Below are positions 19,290-28,635 of a stretch of 64,000 bases of DNA, piece by piece. The stretch spans positions 1,116,001-1,180,000 of the forward strand of contig CAYVWR010000001.1 of assembly GCA_964455525.1 (NCBI GenBank), in the 5' to 3' direction. The stretch is from JAFDZV01 sp964455525. GTDB taxonomy: Bacteria; Bacteroidota; Ignavibacteria; OLB7. Position numbers and translations under genes: made by a program. Position 1 is the first letter of the stretch, and every line of letters starts with the position of its first letter. The notes below the pieces were generated by a model. That model worked only from the letters and a program-made list of their open reading frames with translations. It was not told the DNA's origin and did no database searches.

Positions 19290-20144
19290 CTACAGACTAT
19301 CTTCCTCTCCCAGCCCCTGAATGCCAAGACGTGGCGTGAAATATTTCGCGAAAAGCTCGGCAAGGCTTCCGGTCCTTGTCTTGCGATAGATCCTCTTCAT
19401 GTGCTTGCGCACCGTATCGATGGTCACCTCCATGCGGTCGGCCACCTGCTTATAAGAATAGCCGAGCAGCATCAGGCTCAAGATCCGCATATCCTGAGCA
19501 CTAAGCCCCGCCTCCTGGACCATCCCAAGAAGGATCTCGTTGAACACACGGTCGATCGGCCGGGCATAATAATGTCGGGTAACCAGATCGGAAAGAGCAA
19601 AGAGAATGAACGGCTCCAAGGCCCTCACTGTCTCCAATGTCCGATCCGAAATCGGCGTCTTTGAGCGATCCCGGAGAAGAAGTATGGTCCCTAGATATGC
19701 CTTCCCGGCAAAGTAATAATCAAAATAGTGGGGCGGATGGTAGTCATCGACGGGATGCCCAAGCTGGCGGAACTCATTGATCAGCTCTTCGCCCGGAAAT
19801 CCCTTGTCCGAAGTTGATACATGCACCGAATCGCCAACGTTCTTGGCAGGCAGCATATGCTGTGCAATCTCCAGCGCGACGTTCCGATGAGGGTTGCTGA
19901 GGTCGCAGTTGGTGTTGATCTTCATGGAGATCCTGTCAACATCTCCAAGCATCTGGCGCAATGCCTCGCGAAATGCCTCGATCCATCCGACGATATCGCC
20001 GGTCACCGGAAGAGCATTGAGAAACCTGATCATATGCTCCGGGACGATCGGGGTTCCGGGGGAGCCACCGGACGGCGGTGTGGTCTGCATCTCTTTTATC
20101 TCCTCGACGTTCGCCTGCGAGAGTTTGCGTGTGGGTCGTGGCAT
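19290..20144 (-). CDS. LuxR-family transcriptional regulator
   Basis: A 284-residue protein. The C-terminal ~60 residues are a LuxR/GerE helix-turn-helix: SAQDMRILSLMLLGYSYKQV, then DRMEVTIDTVRKHMKRIYRK. The N-terminal ~210 residues contain no receiver Asp motif or recognised PAS/GAF signature and may form a ligand-binding or dimerisation domain. The ATG at 20144 has an AAGAGG ribosome-binding site 5 nt upstream and gives MPRPTRKLSQANVEE; the frame is open further upstream but lacks features. It stands alone between long gaps, so its target genes cannot be inferred. Confidence 0.75.
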   Translation of the reverse strand: MPRPTRKLSQANVEEIKEMQTTPPSGGSPGTPIVPEHMIRFLNALPVTGDIVGWIEAFREALRQMLGDVDRISMKINTNCDLSNPHRNVALEIAQHMLPAKNVGDSVHVSTSDKGFPGEELINEFRQLGHPVDDYHPPHYFDYYFAGKAYLGTILLLRDRSKTPISDRTLETVRALEPFILFALSDLVTRHYYARPIDRVFNEILLGMVQEAGLSAQDMRILSLMLLGYSYKQVADRMEVTIDTVRKHMKRIYRKTRTGSLAELFAKYFTPRLGIQGLGEEDSL

Positions 20145-20990
20145 GCATCCATCCTCTTTGAAGGAACGAAGGACCTTCAGGCCACAATGATAGCACAACG
20201 CCTGATTACTATCAAATAACCACTGATTGACAGAAACGGATGCCGTGTTCTGTGATGGCCGATCCAAATGCCGAGGGAACGGTCTCGGAATGCATTGTGA
20301 AGGTCGGAAAAACGCTCGCAAGGAGGCGTATGCGCCACTGTAGCACCGCATGCTTCAGTGACCACGCTCGGGGGAAAAGGGGGACCCATAACGAAGACAA
20401 ATGTACAGCGTTCCGTACTCATCTGCAATCGCTCTTTTTTGTAGAAAATCATTTGCACGAACGCGGAGCAAGGGGGGGTAAGGCTTTGTTGATACCGGCA
20501 AAACAGCCGGATCGGAAGCCTATCCCGAGCACTCATGAGCGTAGCAATAAACGCCTGACAGCAATAGTATCCCCCCATCGTTCGGAAGCCCAACCAGCAC
20601 AGAGCATAGATCCCGGCGCTGGTTGGATAGGGCCGTGGATCGCCATGGCGGAGCATATACGTTCCCCATCAAAAACATGCCTCCAGAGCTTGGTCATGCC
20701 GCCAATATGGAGCGCCGTACGCTCTTCGGCATAACAACAATCTATAACCACCAGCAGGCTGCAACGAACGTCCTGGCGGCCACGGAATCCGCGCCGAACC
20801 GCTCGCCGGCACACGCCATAGCGGTACCATTCATACGTACCCGATCCACATCCCCCAATAGTTATCGCGCCGATTCTCCGAAACCGAATTCCCCCGTCCG
20901 ATGCAACCACCACCATCCAGCAACCGTACCGATAAAACGCCGGGCGATCCTGGTGCAACCATACTCAGCAGTATCACAGGAGATCAAGCA
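20145..20990. other. long gene-free stretch
   Basis: About 850 bp with several overlapping frames on both strands but none with a ribosome-binding site, domain or plausible composition. It contains the divergent control regions of the LuxR gene and the PQQ-repeat gene. Confidence 0.4.
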
Positions 20991-21344
20991 ATGATGAAAC
21001 CACAGACAACCAGATACAGGGCACCATTGCTGCCGGAAAAGAAACGCCTCTATGTAGGCATTGGGAACGCGGTTGTGGCATTCAACCCGGAGACCGGCGA
21101 GGAGCTATGGCGAACAACGCTGAAAAGGATGGCGGCGTTCGTCACAGTATCGTTCGTCCATCAGCGTGTGTTTGCGGCGACTTCCGGGGAGATATTCTGC
21201 CTTGACCCGGTAACCGGGGAAGTGCTCTGGCATAACGCGATGAAAGGGCTGGGCTATGGCTATGTAACATTTGCAGGAGAGGAAATGCATGGAGATATGA
21301 CCGCGGCAACCGCAATGGCGGGCACAGCGGCGGCATCTTCATAA
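20991..21344 (+). CDS. two-blade PQQ-like beta-propeller repeat protein
   Basis: A 117-residue protein with two PQQ/quinoprotein-like repeats: RLYVGIGNAVVAFNPETGEE followed by LWRTTL, and RVFAATSGEIFCLDPVTGEV followed by LWHNAM. Complete propellers need six to eight such blades, so this mini-protein would have to oligomerise or act as a fragment. There is no signal peptide; AGGAGA lies 8 nt before the ATG at 20991. The C-terminal tail is Ala/Thr/Met-rich. Two-repeat cytosolic proteins of this kind exist in annotated genomes; no function is known to me. Confidence 0.7.
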   Translation: MMKPQTTRYRAPLLPEKKRLYVGIGNAVVAFNPETGEELWRTTLKRMAAFVTVSFVHQRVFAATSGEIFCLDPVTGEVLWHNAMKGLGYGYVTFAGEEMHGDMTAATAMAGTAAASS

Positions 21345-21366
21345 TGGTATAGCATACAACACCAGG

Positions 21367-21410
21367 GCCGGGCAAACCGGGATGCAGTGCAGCATCCCGG
21401 TTTGCCCGGC
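21367..21410. terminator. perfect 19-bp hairpin
   Basis: Positions 21367-21385 pair without mismatch with 21392-21410 around a 6-nt loop. It lies 22 bp past the stop of the PQQ-repeat gene and 86 bp before the stop of the convergent DUF3052 gene, so it can serve both as a terminator. No T-tract follows on either strand. Confidence 0.55.
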
Positions 21411-21496
21411 TCCGTCAACAGCCCCATCAGAGCAACAGCCCAAGTTCCCACGGCAATGTCATCGCAGGATCACTGCCGATACAACCCGCCCGGGAC

Positions 21497-21883
21497 TTAC
21501 TGCACCTGCTCGGCCGGACGGAAGCGAAGCGCCGACCAGACATCGTCGATAGCCACCTGCGCGACCGGCTGCAACCCCAGGGCTGTGATCGCATCCCAGC
21601 CCCGGTCGCGATTGATGCCAGCCGTTGCGCTGCCCCCCCCTTTCGGGTAGGCGATCCAGAGCACAGCATCATAGCGGCCACTTCGGACGGCCACCGGCCC
21701 AAGCCTGTCGATATCGGCCTTGTTCTCGACGAAGAGAAGGACAAAATCGAAATGTCCATCCCGATCGGTAACGTCATGGCGCAGATTGGAGTCAGCCACC
21801 TCGATACGGAATCGTTCCGGCGCATTCAGCAGCAACGCATTCTGATCGTCCTTGTGTCTCAGCTTCTGGAGTATCGTATTCAT
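21497..21883 (-). CDS. DUF3052-family protein
   Basis: A 128-residue protein starting MNTILQKLRHKDDQ at 21883. It matches the DUF3052 pattern: an N-terminal LLNAPERF segment, the central FDFVLLFVENKADID block, LWIAYPKGG and the closing VDDVWSALRFRP. The family is small, cytosolic and functionally unassigned. The frame remains open upstream to 21958, but that part has no family similarity. It is divergent from the membrane protein gene at 22280. Confidence 0.8.
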   Translation of the reverse strand: MNTILQKLRHKDDQNALLLNAPERFRIEVADSNLRHDVTDRDGHFDFVLLFVENKADIDRLGPVAVRSGRYDAVLWIAYPKGGGSATAGINRDRGWDAITALGLQPVAQVAIDDVWSALRFRPAEQVQ

Positions 21884-22279
21884 GATCGCCCCTTGATAGG
21901 ATGCCCGCCATTTCAGGACGGCAAGATACACCGAAGCAGCAATGTGCCATCTCATCAACCTTCCTGCCCTCGGTATGCAGCCCCATCTCTATGCAACAAT
22001 GGGCTTATCGGACAATTGAACAGAAGAGTTACCGGATTCTCCTTCGTATCACGTTATCTTCCGCACCAGAGAATCGCCGGGCAGCGATCCCGACCGGGGC
22101 AATCGTCGCGCATATCGCCACGCAGCGGCAGCGCCGCCCTCGCATCTCGGCATTCCATCCATACCGTCGTCATCGCTCCCCTGGAACTCCGGCGCGGCCA
22201 GGCCGCACCAAACGAACACATGGTGCGAGGACGAGTGGACTCCATAATCAGCGATCTGATTCAAAAAAAGGACGGAACA
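21884..22279. other. divergent intergenic interval
   Basis: It lies between the divergent DUF3052 and membrane-protein genes. Frames here are extensions of those genes' frames without domain content. No clear promoter element was identified. Confidence 0.4.
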
Positions 22280-22741
22280 ATGGCCTACATGATCTTCCTT
22301 TCACTCCACTCCTATCTGCGTTGGTTTGTTCTTCTTCTGGGAGTTGTAGCGATACTCAAGGCAATCGGTGGCTGGCTTGGAAAGAAGCCATGGCAACCAT
22401 CCGATCAGAAAATCGGCGCATTTTTTATCGGGAGCCTCGACCTTCAGCTTCTGGTCGGCCTGCTCCTCTTCTTTTTCCTCAGCCCCATCATTCAAGCTAC
22501 CTTTCAAGACCCCGGAGCAGCCATGGCAAACAGGGTCACACGGTTCTTTACGGCAGAGCATACCGCCCTTATGGTGATCGGCACCGCCCTGGCCCATGTC
22601 GGACGTGCGCGATCGCGGCGCATTGATGATCCTACGCGCAAGCATAAGACCGTCGCAATCTTCTTCGGCCTTGCCCTGCTTCTGATCCTTGCGGGAATAC
22701 CGTGGCCGTTCCTCTCACACGGCCGTCCCCTGTTCCGATAG
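22280..22741 (+). CDS. four-helix membrane protein of the Bacteroidota 'cytochrome B-like' type
   Basis: A 153-residue integral membrane protein with four predicted helices: about 5-25 (LHSYLRWFVLLLGVVAILKA), 45-68 (FFIGSLDLQLLVGLLLFFFL), 90-108 (AEHTALMVIGTALAHVG) and 125-145 (TVAIFFGLALLLILAGIPW). His10, His93 and His103 sit in or near helices and could ligand haem, which is the basis of the 'cytochrome B' label given to similar proteins; I have not verified haem binding. The ATG at 22280 begins MAYMIFLSLHS. A terminator follows 19 bp after the stop. Confidence 0.7.
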   Translation: MAYMIFLSLHSYLRWFVLLLGVVAILKAIGGWLGKKPWQPSDQKIGAFFIGSLDLQLLVGLLLFFFLSPIIQATFQDPGAAMANRVTRFFTAEHTALMVIGTALAHVGRARSRRIDDPTRKHKTVAIFFGLALLLILAGIPWPFLSHGRPLFR

Positions 22742-22759
22742 TCCAACATCCCATTATAG

Positions 22760-22784
22760 AGCCTGATACCTATATCGGGCTTTT
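22760..22784 (+). terminator. intrinsic terminator
   Basis: AGCCTGATA pairs with TATCGGGCT (one G-U pair) around a 4-nt loop and runs into TTTT. It ends the preceding membrane-protein transcript. Confidence 0.7.
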
Positions 22785-22815
22785 GGCATGGCATCCCACG
22801 CCATGCAGCTTCCGC

Positions 22816-23148
22816 TCAGGGGGCCGCATGGCGTGGTGTATACATCATGATAACAACGCCCAGCATCACCACTGCCGCACCGATCAGATCGAACCGATCG
22901 GGTACTACCCCATCGATGATCCAGCCCCATAGCACCGACATCACCACAAAAAGCCCACCATACGCCGCATACACCCGTCCGAAATCCGCTGGCTGAAGCG
23001 TCGGAAGAACCCCATACAGGACAAGCAGCAAAGCTCCCGCACCGGCAAGCCAGATGCTTCGCCCCTCACGCAACCACTGCCAGACGAGATAGCCACCACC
23101 GATCTCACAGAGACCGGCAAGAATAAACGCAAGAATTGATCTGATCAT
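22816..23148 (-). CDS. ynfA: YnfA/UPF0060 family small membrane protein
   Basis: A 110-residue, four-helix membrane protein typical of YnfA (family length 105-112). Recognisable segments are FILAGLCEIGGGYLVWQWLR, the loop after GLRCEG-like REGRS, LQPADFGRVYAAYGG, the LWGWIIDG helix and the C-terminal DRFDLIGAAVVMLGVVIMM. The family belongs to the small multidrug-resistance-like transporter fold; its physiological substrate is not settled. It converges with the four-helix membrane protein gene and is divergent from the beta-helix gene. Confidence 0.9.
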   Translation of the reverse strand: MIRSILAFILAGLCEIGGGYLVWQWLREGRSIWLAGAGALLLVLYGVLPTLQPADFGRVYAAYGGLFVVMSVLWGWIIDGVVPDRFDLIGAAVVMLGVVIMMYTPRHAAP

Positions 23149-23700
23149 ACCGCTGTTCTACTGACCCATACGCTCCAAAAGCACTCGGCAGCAACAGCCG
23201 GTGCGCCGATCCCTGGAAGCTACCATATGTTCAGCAATACGAGACAGAGCGCTGCCTCACGACAAAACCTGGCGCCATAACAGCCATACCCCTCTCTGCC
23301 GACATTTCCCGCGGCAATCATGTATCTTTATGCGGCGAGATACAACGGCGACCGCCGGGCAGGGAGGCTGAACATAAGCGGCATGAAAACGCTTGCACTG
23401 CTCACCGGTCTCGGCCCGCTCGCAGCCGGGTTGAACATAAAGATCGGCGAACCGGCAGATTGGCATCGGTCACAGCGCTCAGCGACCGGCTGGAGAGCAG
23501 GAATCTGTTCGCCGCATTTACGATCAGGATGATCGGCGGCATCTACGGGACCCTCTCGCCGTTGCCTGCCGCGGTACCGGCATCGTGTGCCCAGCCGCGC
23601 ACCTGGAATTCCCGGTCGAACTCCTGCCACCCGCTCTAGCCATGGTAAAGACGATGAGGCCGATCCGATCATAACAGCGCCAGCTCCCCACGAGGTCCAT
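23149..23700. other. divergent interval with possible gene remnant
   Basis: No intact gene is supported. A start-like ATG at 23383 opens a peptide MKTLALLTGLGPLAAGLN that stops at 23530; an overlapping frame (about 23463-23639) continues with a hydrophobic, protein-like stretch. This could be a frameshifted small membrane protein, but the evidence is thin. Confidence 0.3.
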
Positions 23701-25206
23701 ATGAAACTCCAGCATCTTCTTCTCTTCCTCCTTCTCCTCTCCCCCTCTCTTACCGCACGAACGTTAGAAATACGCGTCGGCGGGACCTATACAACTCTGG
23801 CAGCAGCAGCAGCCGATGTCCGCCCGGGGGATACGATCCTCTTTCGTGGCGGAGTTTATAACGGAGGCGAACATGTGGCTATGCTTCAGGGAAGCCCAGG
23901 GGCATGGATCACGATCATGGCTGCCGCCAGTGAGGAGGTGATTATCCGTGGTGGCAATAACTCATGGCAGCTCAGCGATCCCGCCTATCTGCATATCATT
24001 GGATTTACACTGGAGGGACAGACCGGCAACGGAATGAACATAGACGATGATGGAAGCCCCGAAACGCCCGCCCACCATATCGTGATCGAGCGCTGCACAT
24101 GGCGCGGCATTGATGCAACCGGGAACAACGATCTTCTGAAACTTTCGGGAGTGGACAGTTTCGAGGTACGCGATTGCAACTTTCGCGACGGGGCGGCCGG
24201 TGGGAGCCTCATCGATATGGTGGGCTGCCACAACGGGACGATCGTCGGCAATCAGTTCGAGCGTGCCGGATCAAGCGGCATCCAGGCCAAAGGGGGAACA
24301 CACTATATCAACATCGAGCGAAACAGATTTCTCGATGCGGGCGCCCGCGCGATCAACATCGGCGGCTCCACCGGCCTCCAGTTCTTTCGCCCGCTAGGCG
24401 CCACATACGAGTCGGCACATATCGCGGTTCATAGCAATATCTTCATCGGCTCCGAGGCGCCGATAGCATTTGTGGGCACGGTCAACTCGGAGGTCGTCAA
24501 CAATACGATCTACCTGCCGGGGCGCTGGGCAATCCGGGTACTTCAGGAAACGACGGAGCCGGGATTTCTCCAATGCGGCGATAATGTATTCCAGAACAAC
24601 ATTGTAGTAGTGGGCAACGATGCCGCCGCACGGATGCTGAACATCGGGCCGAACACGCGCCCGGAAACGTTCAACTTCTCGAACAATCTCTGGCACAATA
24701 TCGAGAACCCGAACTGGGGAGGACCAACGCTTCCGGTAACGGAAACGCATGGCATTGTGAGGCGCGATCCGCTTATAAGCGCAGCTCCCGACGACATGGG
24801 GCTACGCCCCGGCTCTCCTGCGATCGGAGCAGGGCGCCCGGTTGCCGCCCCACAGCTCGATTATCGCGGCAACCGGTTTGCCCCGGACCGTTCGATCGGC
24901 GCAATCGAGGGGAACACTCCAACGACATCGGTGGAGCCGGTCCCGCCGATTCCGGCATCGCTCCGCATTATCTATCACCCTGGCTCCCAGTCGGCCATCG
25001 TTCATCTGGCTCTGCCGCACGACGAAACGATCGACGTCGCACTGTACGACATAAACGGGCGGCGGCGGTGGAACATACAAGAGCATCGCACGCCAGGATA
25101 TGAGACGCTGGCGATACCGCTTGGCGGGCTGCCCACGGGGGTCTACCTCTGTGTGGTACGGTATGGAAAAGAAATGATCGTACAGCCTGTTGGGGTACAG
25201 CGGTGA
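23701..25206 (+). CDS. secreted right-handed beta-helix protein with T9SS-like C-terminus
   Basis: A 501-residue protein: signal peptide (LLLFLLLLSPSLTA), then a right-handed parallel beta-helix at about 20-400 with repeated turns of the NNS/N.F type (VERCTWRGID, FEVRDCNFRDGAAGG, NGTIVGNQFERAGSSGIQAK, NIERNRFLDAGARAINIGGS, VNNTIYLPG). It ends in a sorting-domain-like region of ~75 residues (DVALYDINGRRRW ... GLPTGVYLCVVRYG). Such folds often bind or cut polysaccharides; no catalytic residues can be assigned. A GAGG ribosome-binding site precedes the ATG at 23701. The Rieske oxygenase gene follows 60 bp downstream. Confidence 0.8.
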   Translation: MKLQHLLLFLLLLSPSLTARTLEIRVGGTYTTLAAAAADVRPGDTILFRGGVYNGGEHVAMLQGSPGAWITIMAAASEEVIIRGGNNSWQLSDPAYLHIIGFTLEGQTGNGMNIDDDGSPETPAHHIVIERCTWRGIDATGNNDLLKLSGVDSFEVRDCNFRDGAAGGSLIDMVGCHNGTIVGNQFERAGSSGIQAKGGTHYINIERNRFLDAGARAINIGGSTGLQFFRPLGATYESAHIAVHSNIFIGSEAPIAFVGTVNSEVVNNTIYLPGRWAIRVLQETTEPGFLQCGDNVFQNNIVVVGNDAAARMLNIGPNTRPETFNFSNNLWHNIENPNWGGPTLPVTETHGIVRRDPLISAAPDDMGLRPGSPAIGAGRPVAAPQLDYRGNRFAPDRSIGAIEGNTPTTSVEPVPPIPASLRIIYHPGSQSAIVHLALPHDETIDVALYDINGRRRWNIQEHRTPGYETLAIPLGGLPTGVYLCVVRYGKEMIVQPVGVQR

Positions 25207-25266
25207 TGGCAGCACATTGCATACCCATGCGTTACTCTTCTCCCATAGCTCTCCATTGCAAACAGT

Positions 25267-26442
25267 ATGAACTCTGCAAACAGCATGCATGATTCAGCAT
25301 TTGATATCGACCCGGATATACGCCGGGCATACTCCCCTCCGGCATCGCTGTATCTCGACCCGGCGATATTCCAGCAGCAGAAGGAACAGATTTTTGCGCG
25401 AAGCTGGCAGTTGCTCCCGGGGGCCGAGCGGGTGAAGGCGCCCGGGCATCTTCTTCCGCTGACTCTACTCGACGGTTGCCTAGGCGAGCCGCTTCTGCTC
25501 TCCTGTGGTGATGATGGCATTACACGACTGCTCTCCAATGTCTGCACACACCGCGGTGCGCTTCTGGTGGAGGGGGAATGCCACCTGCGCGGCATCCGCT
25601 GCCGTTATCATGGCCGCCGATTCTCCCTCGACGGAAATATTGTCTCGATGCCGGAATTCGAGAATGTAGAAGGGTTTCCGGGCGCAGCCGATTCGCTGCC
25701 ACAGGTCCCGTTGCATCAATGGGGTCCGCTTGCGTTCTGTAGCCTCGACCCGGCATACACCTTCGATGAATGGATAGGGCCGATCCGGGAACGCGTTGGA
25801 TTTCTTCCATTGGATGACTTCACATTCGATCCCGCCACCTCACGCGATTATCTGATCCGCGCCAACTGGGCACTGTATTGCGATAATTATCTTGAGGAAT
25901 TCCACATCCCCTATGTGCATGGGTCGAGCCTTGCAGGGAAGCTCGATTATGCCTCCTACCATACCGAGCTTTACCCCTATTCAAATCTTCAGCTTGGCAC
26001 CACACGCTCCAGAGCGGAGGCGTTTGTGCTGCCGGAAGGGCACCCCGATACCGGCACGCTCGTCGCGGCATACTACTTCTGGCTCTTCCCCAATCTGATG
26101 CTCAACTTCTATCCCTGGGGACTCTCGGTCAACATCGTCTCCCCGCTCGCCGTGGACCGCACACGCGTTTCGTTTCTGTCGTATGTATGGGATGAAAGCA
26201 AACGTGCCGAAGGTGCCGGAGGGGATTTGCACCGCGTGGAGATGGAAGATGAGGAGATCATCGAACAGGTGCAGCGGGGAATCCGATCGCGCCTGTATCA
26301 TCGTGGCCGATATTCACCTCGGCGAGAGGTTGGAACCCATCATTTCCACCGTTTGCTCGCCAGATATATGGACGAGGCGAGAAGGGAACAATCGCACGAT
26401 GACGCATGCCAGAGGGATACTATACCATCCCGGACTCACTGA
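25267..26442 (+). CDS. Rieske-type aromatic-ring-hydroxylating dioxygenase alpha subunit
   Basis: A 391-residue two-domain oxygenase. The Rieske [2Fe-2S] ligands are Cys93-x-His95 (CTHRG) and Cys112-x2-His115 (CRYHG). The mononuclear-iron site lies in DNYLEEFHIPYVH, with His213 and His218 as ligands; the third (Asp) is expected near VEMEDEEIIEQVQRG. Overall layout and motifs are closest to choline-monooxygenase/ring-hydroxylase alpha subunits, which need a separate reductase not found in this window. Substrate unknown. The C-terminal ~20 residues after RREQ are hydrophilic and may not be conserved. It may share a transcript with the beta-helix gene. Confidence 0.88.
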   Translation: MNSANSMHDSAFDIDPDIRRAYSPPASLYLDPAIFQQQKEQIFARSWQLLPGAERVKAPGHLLPLTLLDGCLGEPLLLSCGDDGITRLLSNVCTHRGALLVEGECHLRGIRCRYHGRRFSLDGNIVSMPEFENVEGFPGAADSLPQVPLHQWGPLAFCSLDPAYTFDEWIGPIRERVGFLPLDDFTFDPATSRDYLIRANWALYCDNYLEEFHIPYVHGSSLAGKLDYASYHTELYPYSNLQLGTTRSRAEAFVLPEGHPDTGTLVAAYYFWLFPNLMLNFYPWGLSVNIVSPLAVDRTRVSFLSYVWDESKRAEGAGGDLHRVEMEDEEIIEQVQRGIRSRLYHRGRYSPRREVGTHHFHRLLARYMDEARREQSHDDACQRDTIPSRTH

Positions 26443-26712
26443 TCGCCCCAGTGGCAGGACGATGCTCATCCTGGGCCTGGCTCAGCATTGCCCGAATGGT
26501 AGGAGCGTGCTCGGAGAGGATAGATAACAGCCGGAGAGGCGATGGCATGAACAGGATGATCCGCCCGAGATCCCAGGCTCGCCTGCAACTCACCTAGGAA
26601 CAAGCGCGCTATGATAGGTTGCACACTCCGACGTATGTTCGCCGTGGCAGACCGCACGCCGGCTGCAAGGATGGAACGATGATATCAGCAAAACCAGGTA
26701 GTAGCACATACG

Positions 26713-27897
26713 ATGATCCAGACCATTATCCTTGTCTTCGTTCTGGCGTTCTTCTACATCGGATGGCGGCTTATCACCCCGACGGGCTTTGCACCGCGAT
26801 GGAAGATCGCCCTGTGGGGAGCCTTGCTCCTCTGGTTTATAACGATGCTGGGTGGGGTGTTTCTGGGACGCAACGCCACAACGCCCAATGAACTGCTCTC
26901 CTGGACGACATATGTCTCGCTTGGATTGCTTTCCACGCTCTTCTTCCTGCTGCTGATACGGGATCTGGTGATGCTAGCATCCCGAGCCATCAGCACGGTG
27001 CGTTCGCTTCAGACAAAACGATCCAAAGCGGGCGCACAGGTTGTGGCGGACCCGGCCCGGCGCAGACATCTTCTGCAACTCGGCAATATCGGCGTGCTTG
27101 GCCTGACCGGAGCCATAACATCGTATGGGATCTTCGAGGCGCGACGCAGGCCCGGCATCGTTGCTATCACAGTCCCGATTGCACGTCTGCCGGACTCCTT
27201 TATCGGATTCCGCATCGTGCAGATCACCGATATCCACGCAGGCCTGACGATTGGCCGGGAATGGATCGAGAGGGTGGCATTGGAAGTTCAAGCCCTGAAG
27301 CCTGACCTTATCGCCTGTACCGGCGACCTTGTCGATGGCTCCGTTGCCAACCTCCGTCATGCGGTGGCACCGATTGGCCAACTGCATGCGCCTTATGGCA
27401 AGTTCTTTGTGACCGGCAACCATGAATATTATTCGGGCGTCGAGGAATGGGTGGCGGAAATTCAACGCATGGGATACGATGTGCTTCTGAACGAACACCG
27501 GCTTGTTGAACGTGGCGGGGCGCGGATTGTCGTTGGTGGCGTTACCGATTTCTCCGGGGGATCACATCTGCCATCGCACACATCGGACCCGGCGGCGGCG
27601 TTCCGCAATGCACCAACGGATACGGCCAGAATTTTCCTGGCTCACCAGCCGAAGACATTGCGCCAGAGCGAATCGCTCGACTTCGATCTGATGCTTTCCG
27701 GCCATACCCATGGCGGGCAGTTCTTCCCCTGGAATCTGGCAACTGCCGCCGACCAGCCCTATCTCTCGGGACTGCACCGTCCGAATGGCAAATGGATCTA
27801 TGTAAGCAAGGGAACCGGATACTGGGGGCCTCCTATACGGCTTGGAGCGCGCTCGGAGATCACGGTTATAACGCTTACAAGGGAACACACCGCGTGA
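26713..27897 (+). CDS. membrane-anchored metallophosphoesterase
   Basis: A 394-residue protein with three N-terminal transmembrane helices (about 3-20, 36-56, 66-92), a fourth hydrophobic segment near 118-138, and a calcineurin-like phosphoesterase domain from about 160. The dinuclear metal-binding motifs are all present: ITDIHAG, TGDLVDG, TGNHEYY and SGHTHGGQ. Related YkuE/YaeI-type proteins act on lipid-linked or nucleotide phosphates; the substrate here is unknown, although the membrane anchor favours a lipid. Starts at ATG 26713. It ends at a bidirectional terminator shared with the DUF3224 gene. Confidence 0.88.
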   Translation: MIQTIILVFVLAFFYIGWRLITPTGFAPRWKIALWGALLLWFITMLGGVFLGRNATTPNELLSWTTYVSLGLLSTLFFLLLIRDLVMLASRAISTVRSLQTKRSKAGAQVVADPARRRHLLQLGNIGVLGLTGAITSYGIFEARRRPGIVAITVPIARLPDSFIGFRIVQITDIHAGLTIGREWIERVALEVQALKPDLIACTGDLVDGSVANLRHAVAPIGQLHAPYGKFFVTGNHEYYSGVEEWVAEIQRMGYDVLLNEHRLVERGGARIVVGGVTDFSGGSHLPSHTSDPAAAFRNAPTDTARIFLAHQPKTLRQSESLDFDLMLSGHTHGGQFFPWNLATAADQPYLSGLHRPNGKWIYVSKGTGYWGPPIRLGARSEITVITLTREHTA

Positions 27898-27929
27898 TCC
27901 CCCCCGGCAATTCATCACGCCGGAGGGAT
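27897..27929. terminator. bidirectional terminator between convergent genes
   Basis: ATCCCCCCCGGC at 27897-27908 pairs with GCCGGAGGGAT at 27919-27929 with a single bulge/mismatch. It is placed exactly between the stops of the phosphoesterase and DUF3224 genes. Confidence 0.55.
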
Positions 27930-27952
27930 ATGGTCGGCAGAACGATCGGATG

Positions 27953-28354
27953 TTATATCAGCTCATAGTCCAACACGAAGGGAACGGCCGCTTCACCATG
28001 CCGTGCGGTAAAACTCCCCTCGCCACGCAATCCGCTCAGCTCCCCGGTACCGGAGCCTGGCAGTACCAGCACCTTCCCCTGTACATTGGCCCCCTCGAAT
28101 GTGCCGTTATGCTGAAGCACAAAGCTGCCCGAACGACCGCCGAGGCTGCCAACAAAACGCTCCAGCCCGATAAACGTCCCAGCGCTTTCGGTCTGATAAA
28201 ATAATAGATAGGCCAGCGTTCCCTCCCCCACGACATCTCCGCTAAAGATGCTGCGCACAGTGACCTGGGAGAGCTTCTGCCCTCGTTCGCCCTCGCTGTA
28301 GGGCTTCTCTTCCCAATTGTTGGATTGGAAGCTTCCTGTTGCCCGCATGTTCAT
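27953..28354 (-). CDS. DUF3224-family protein
   Basis: A 133-residue protein beginning MNMRATGSFQSNNWEEKPYS. The pattern matches DUF3224 (allene-oxide-cyclase-barrel-like fold): a NWEE.PY start, VRSIFSGDVVGEGTLAYLLF, GLERFVGSLGGRSGSFVLQH and a final GEAAVPFVLDYEL. The ATG at 28354 follows AGAGGA by 9 nt, better placed than the other in-frame ATGs at 28363 and 28348; the frame upstream to 28633 is spurious. Function is unknown. It is divergent from the AraC regulator gene. Confidence 0.82.
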   Translation of the reverse strand: MNMRATGSFQSNNWEEKPYSEGERGQKLSQVTVRSIFSGDVVGEGTLAYLLFYQTESAGTFIGLERFVGSLGGRSGSFVLQHNGTFEGANVQGKVLVLPGSGTGELSGLRGEGSFTARHGEAAVPFVLDYELI

Positions 28355-28635
28355 TATTATCATTCCTCTGATTGGAAGTTGTTCACAGCCCCTAGTCCGG
28401 CCGCCGCTCATGGCAGAGAACGACCTGCACACTGCCATAAGCCAGGCTATTGCGATCACCGGCGCAATATAGCGGGCGTGCATTACCGTGGATTGTATAT
28501 ACGCGACAGAAGATCTGCCAATCATTCCCTGGGAATCGGCGTAGATATCCCCCTGCCCATAAATAGATGGAACAGAAGTATTGCGCCACGATCCAGTGCC
28601 AGTTCGTACAGTCCATATCACAGATACAGGCACCT

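Noticed and set aside
20533..20958. 141-codon leftward frame in the gap before the PQQ-repeat gene
   Set aside because: Composition is unnatural (many Cys, Trp and Arg), no start signal, and competing frames of similar length exist on the other strand.
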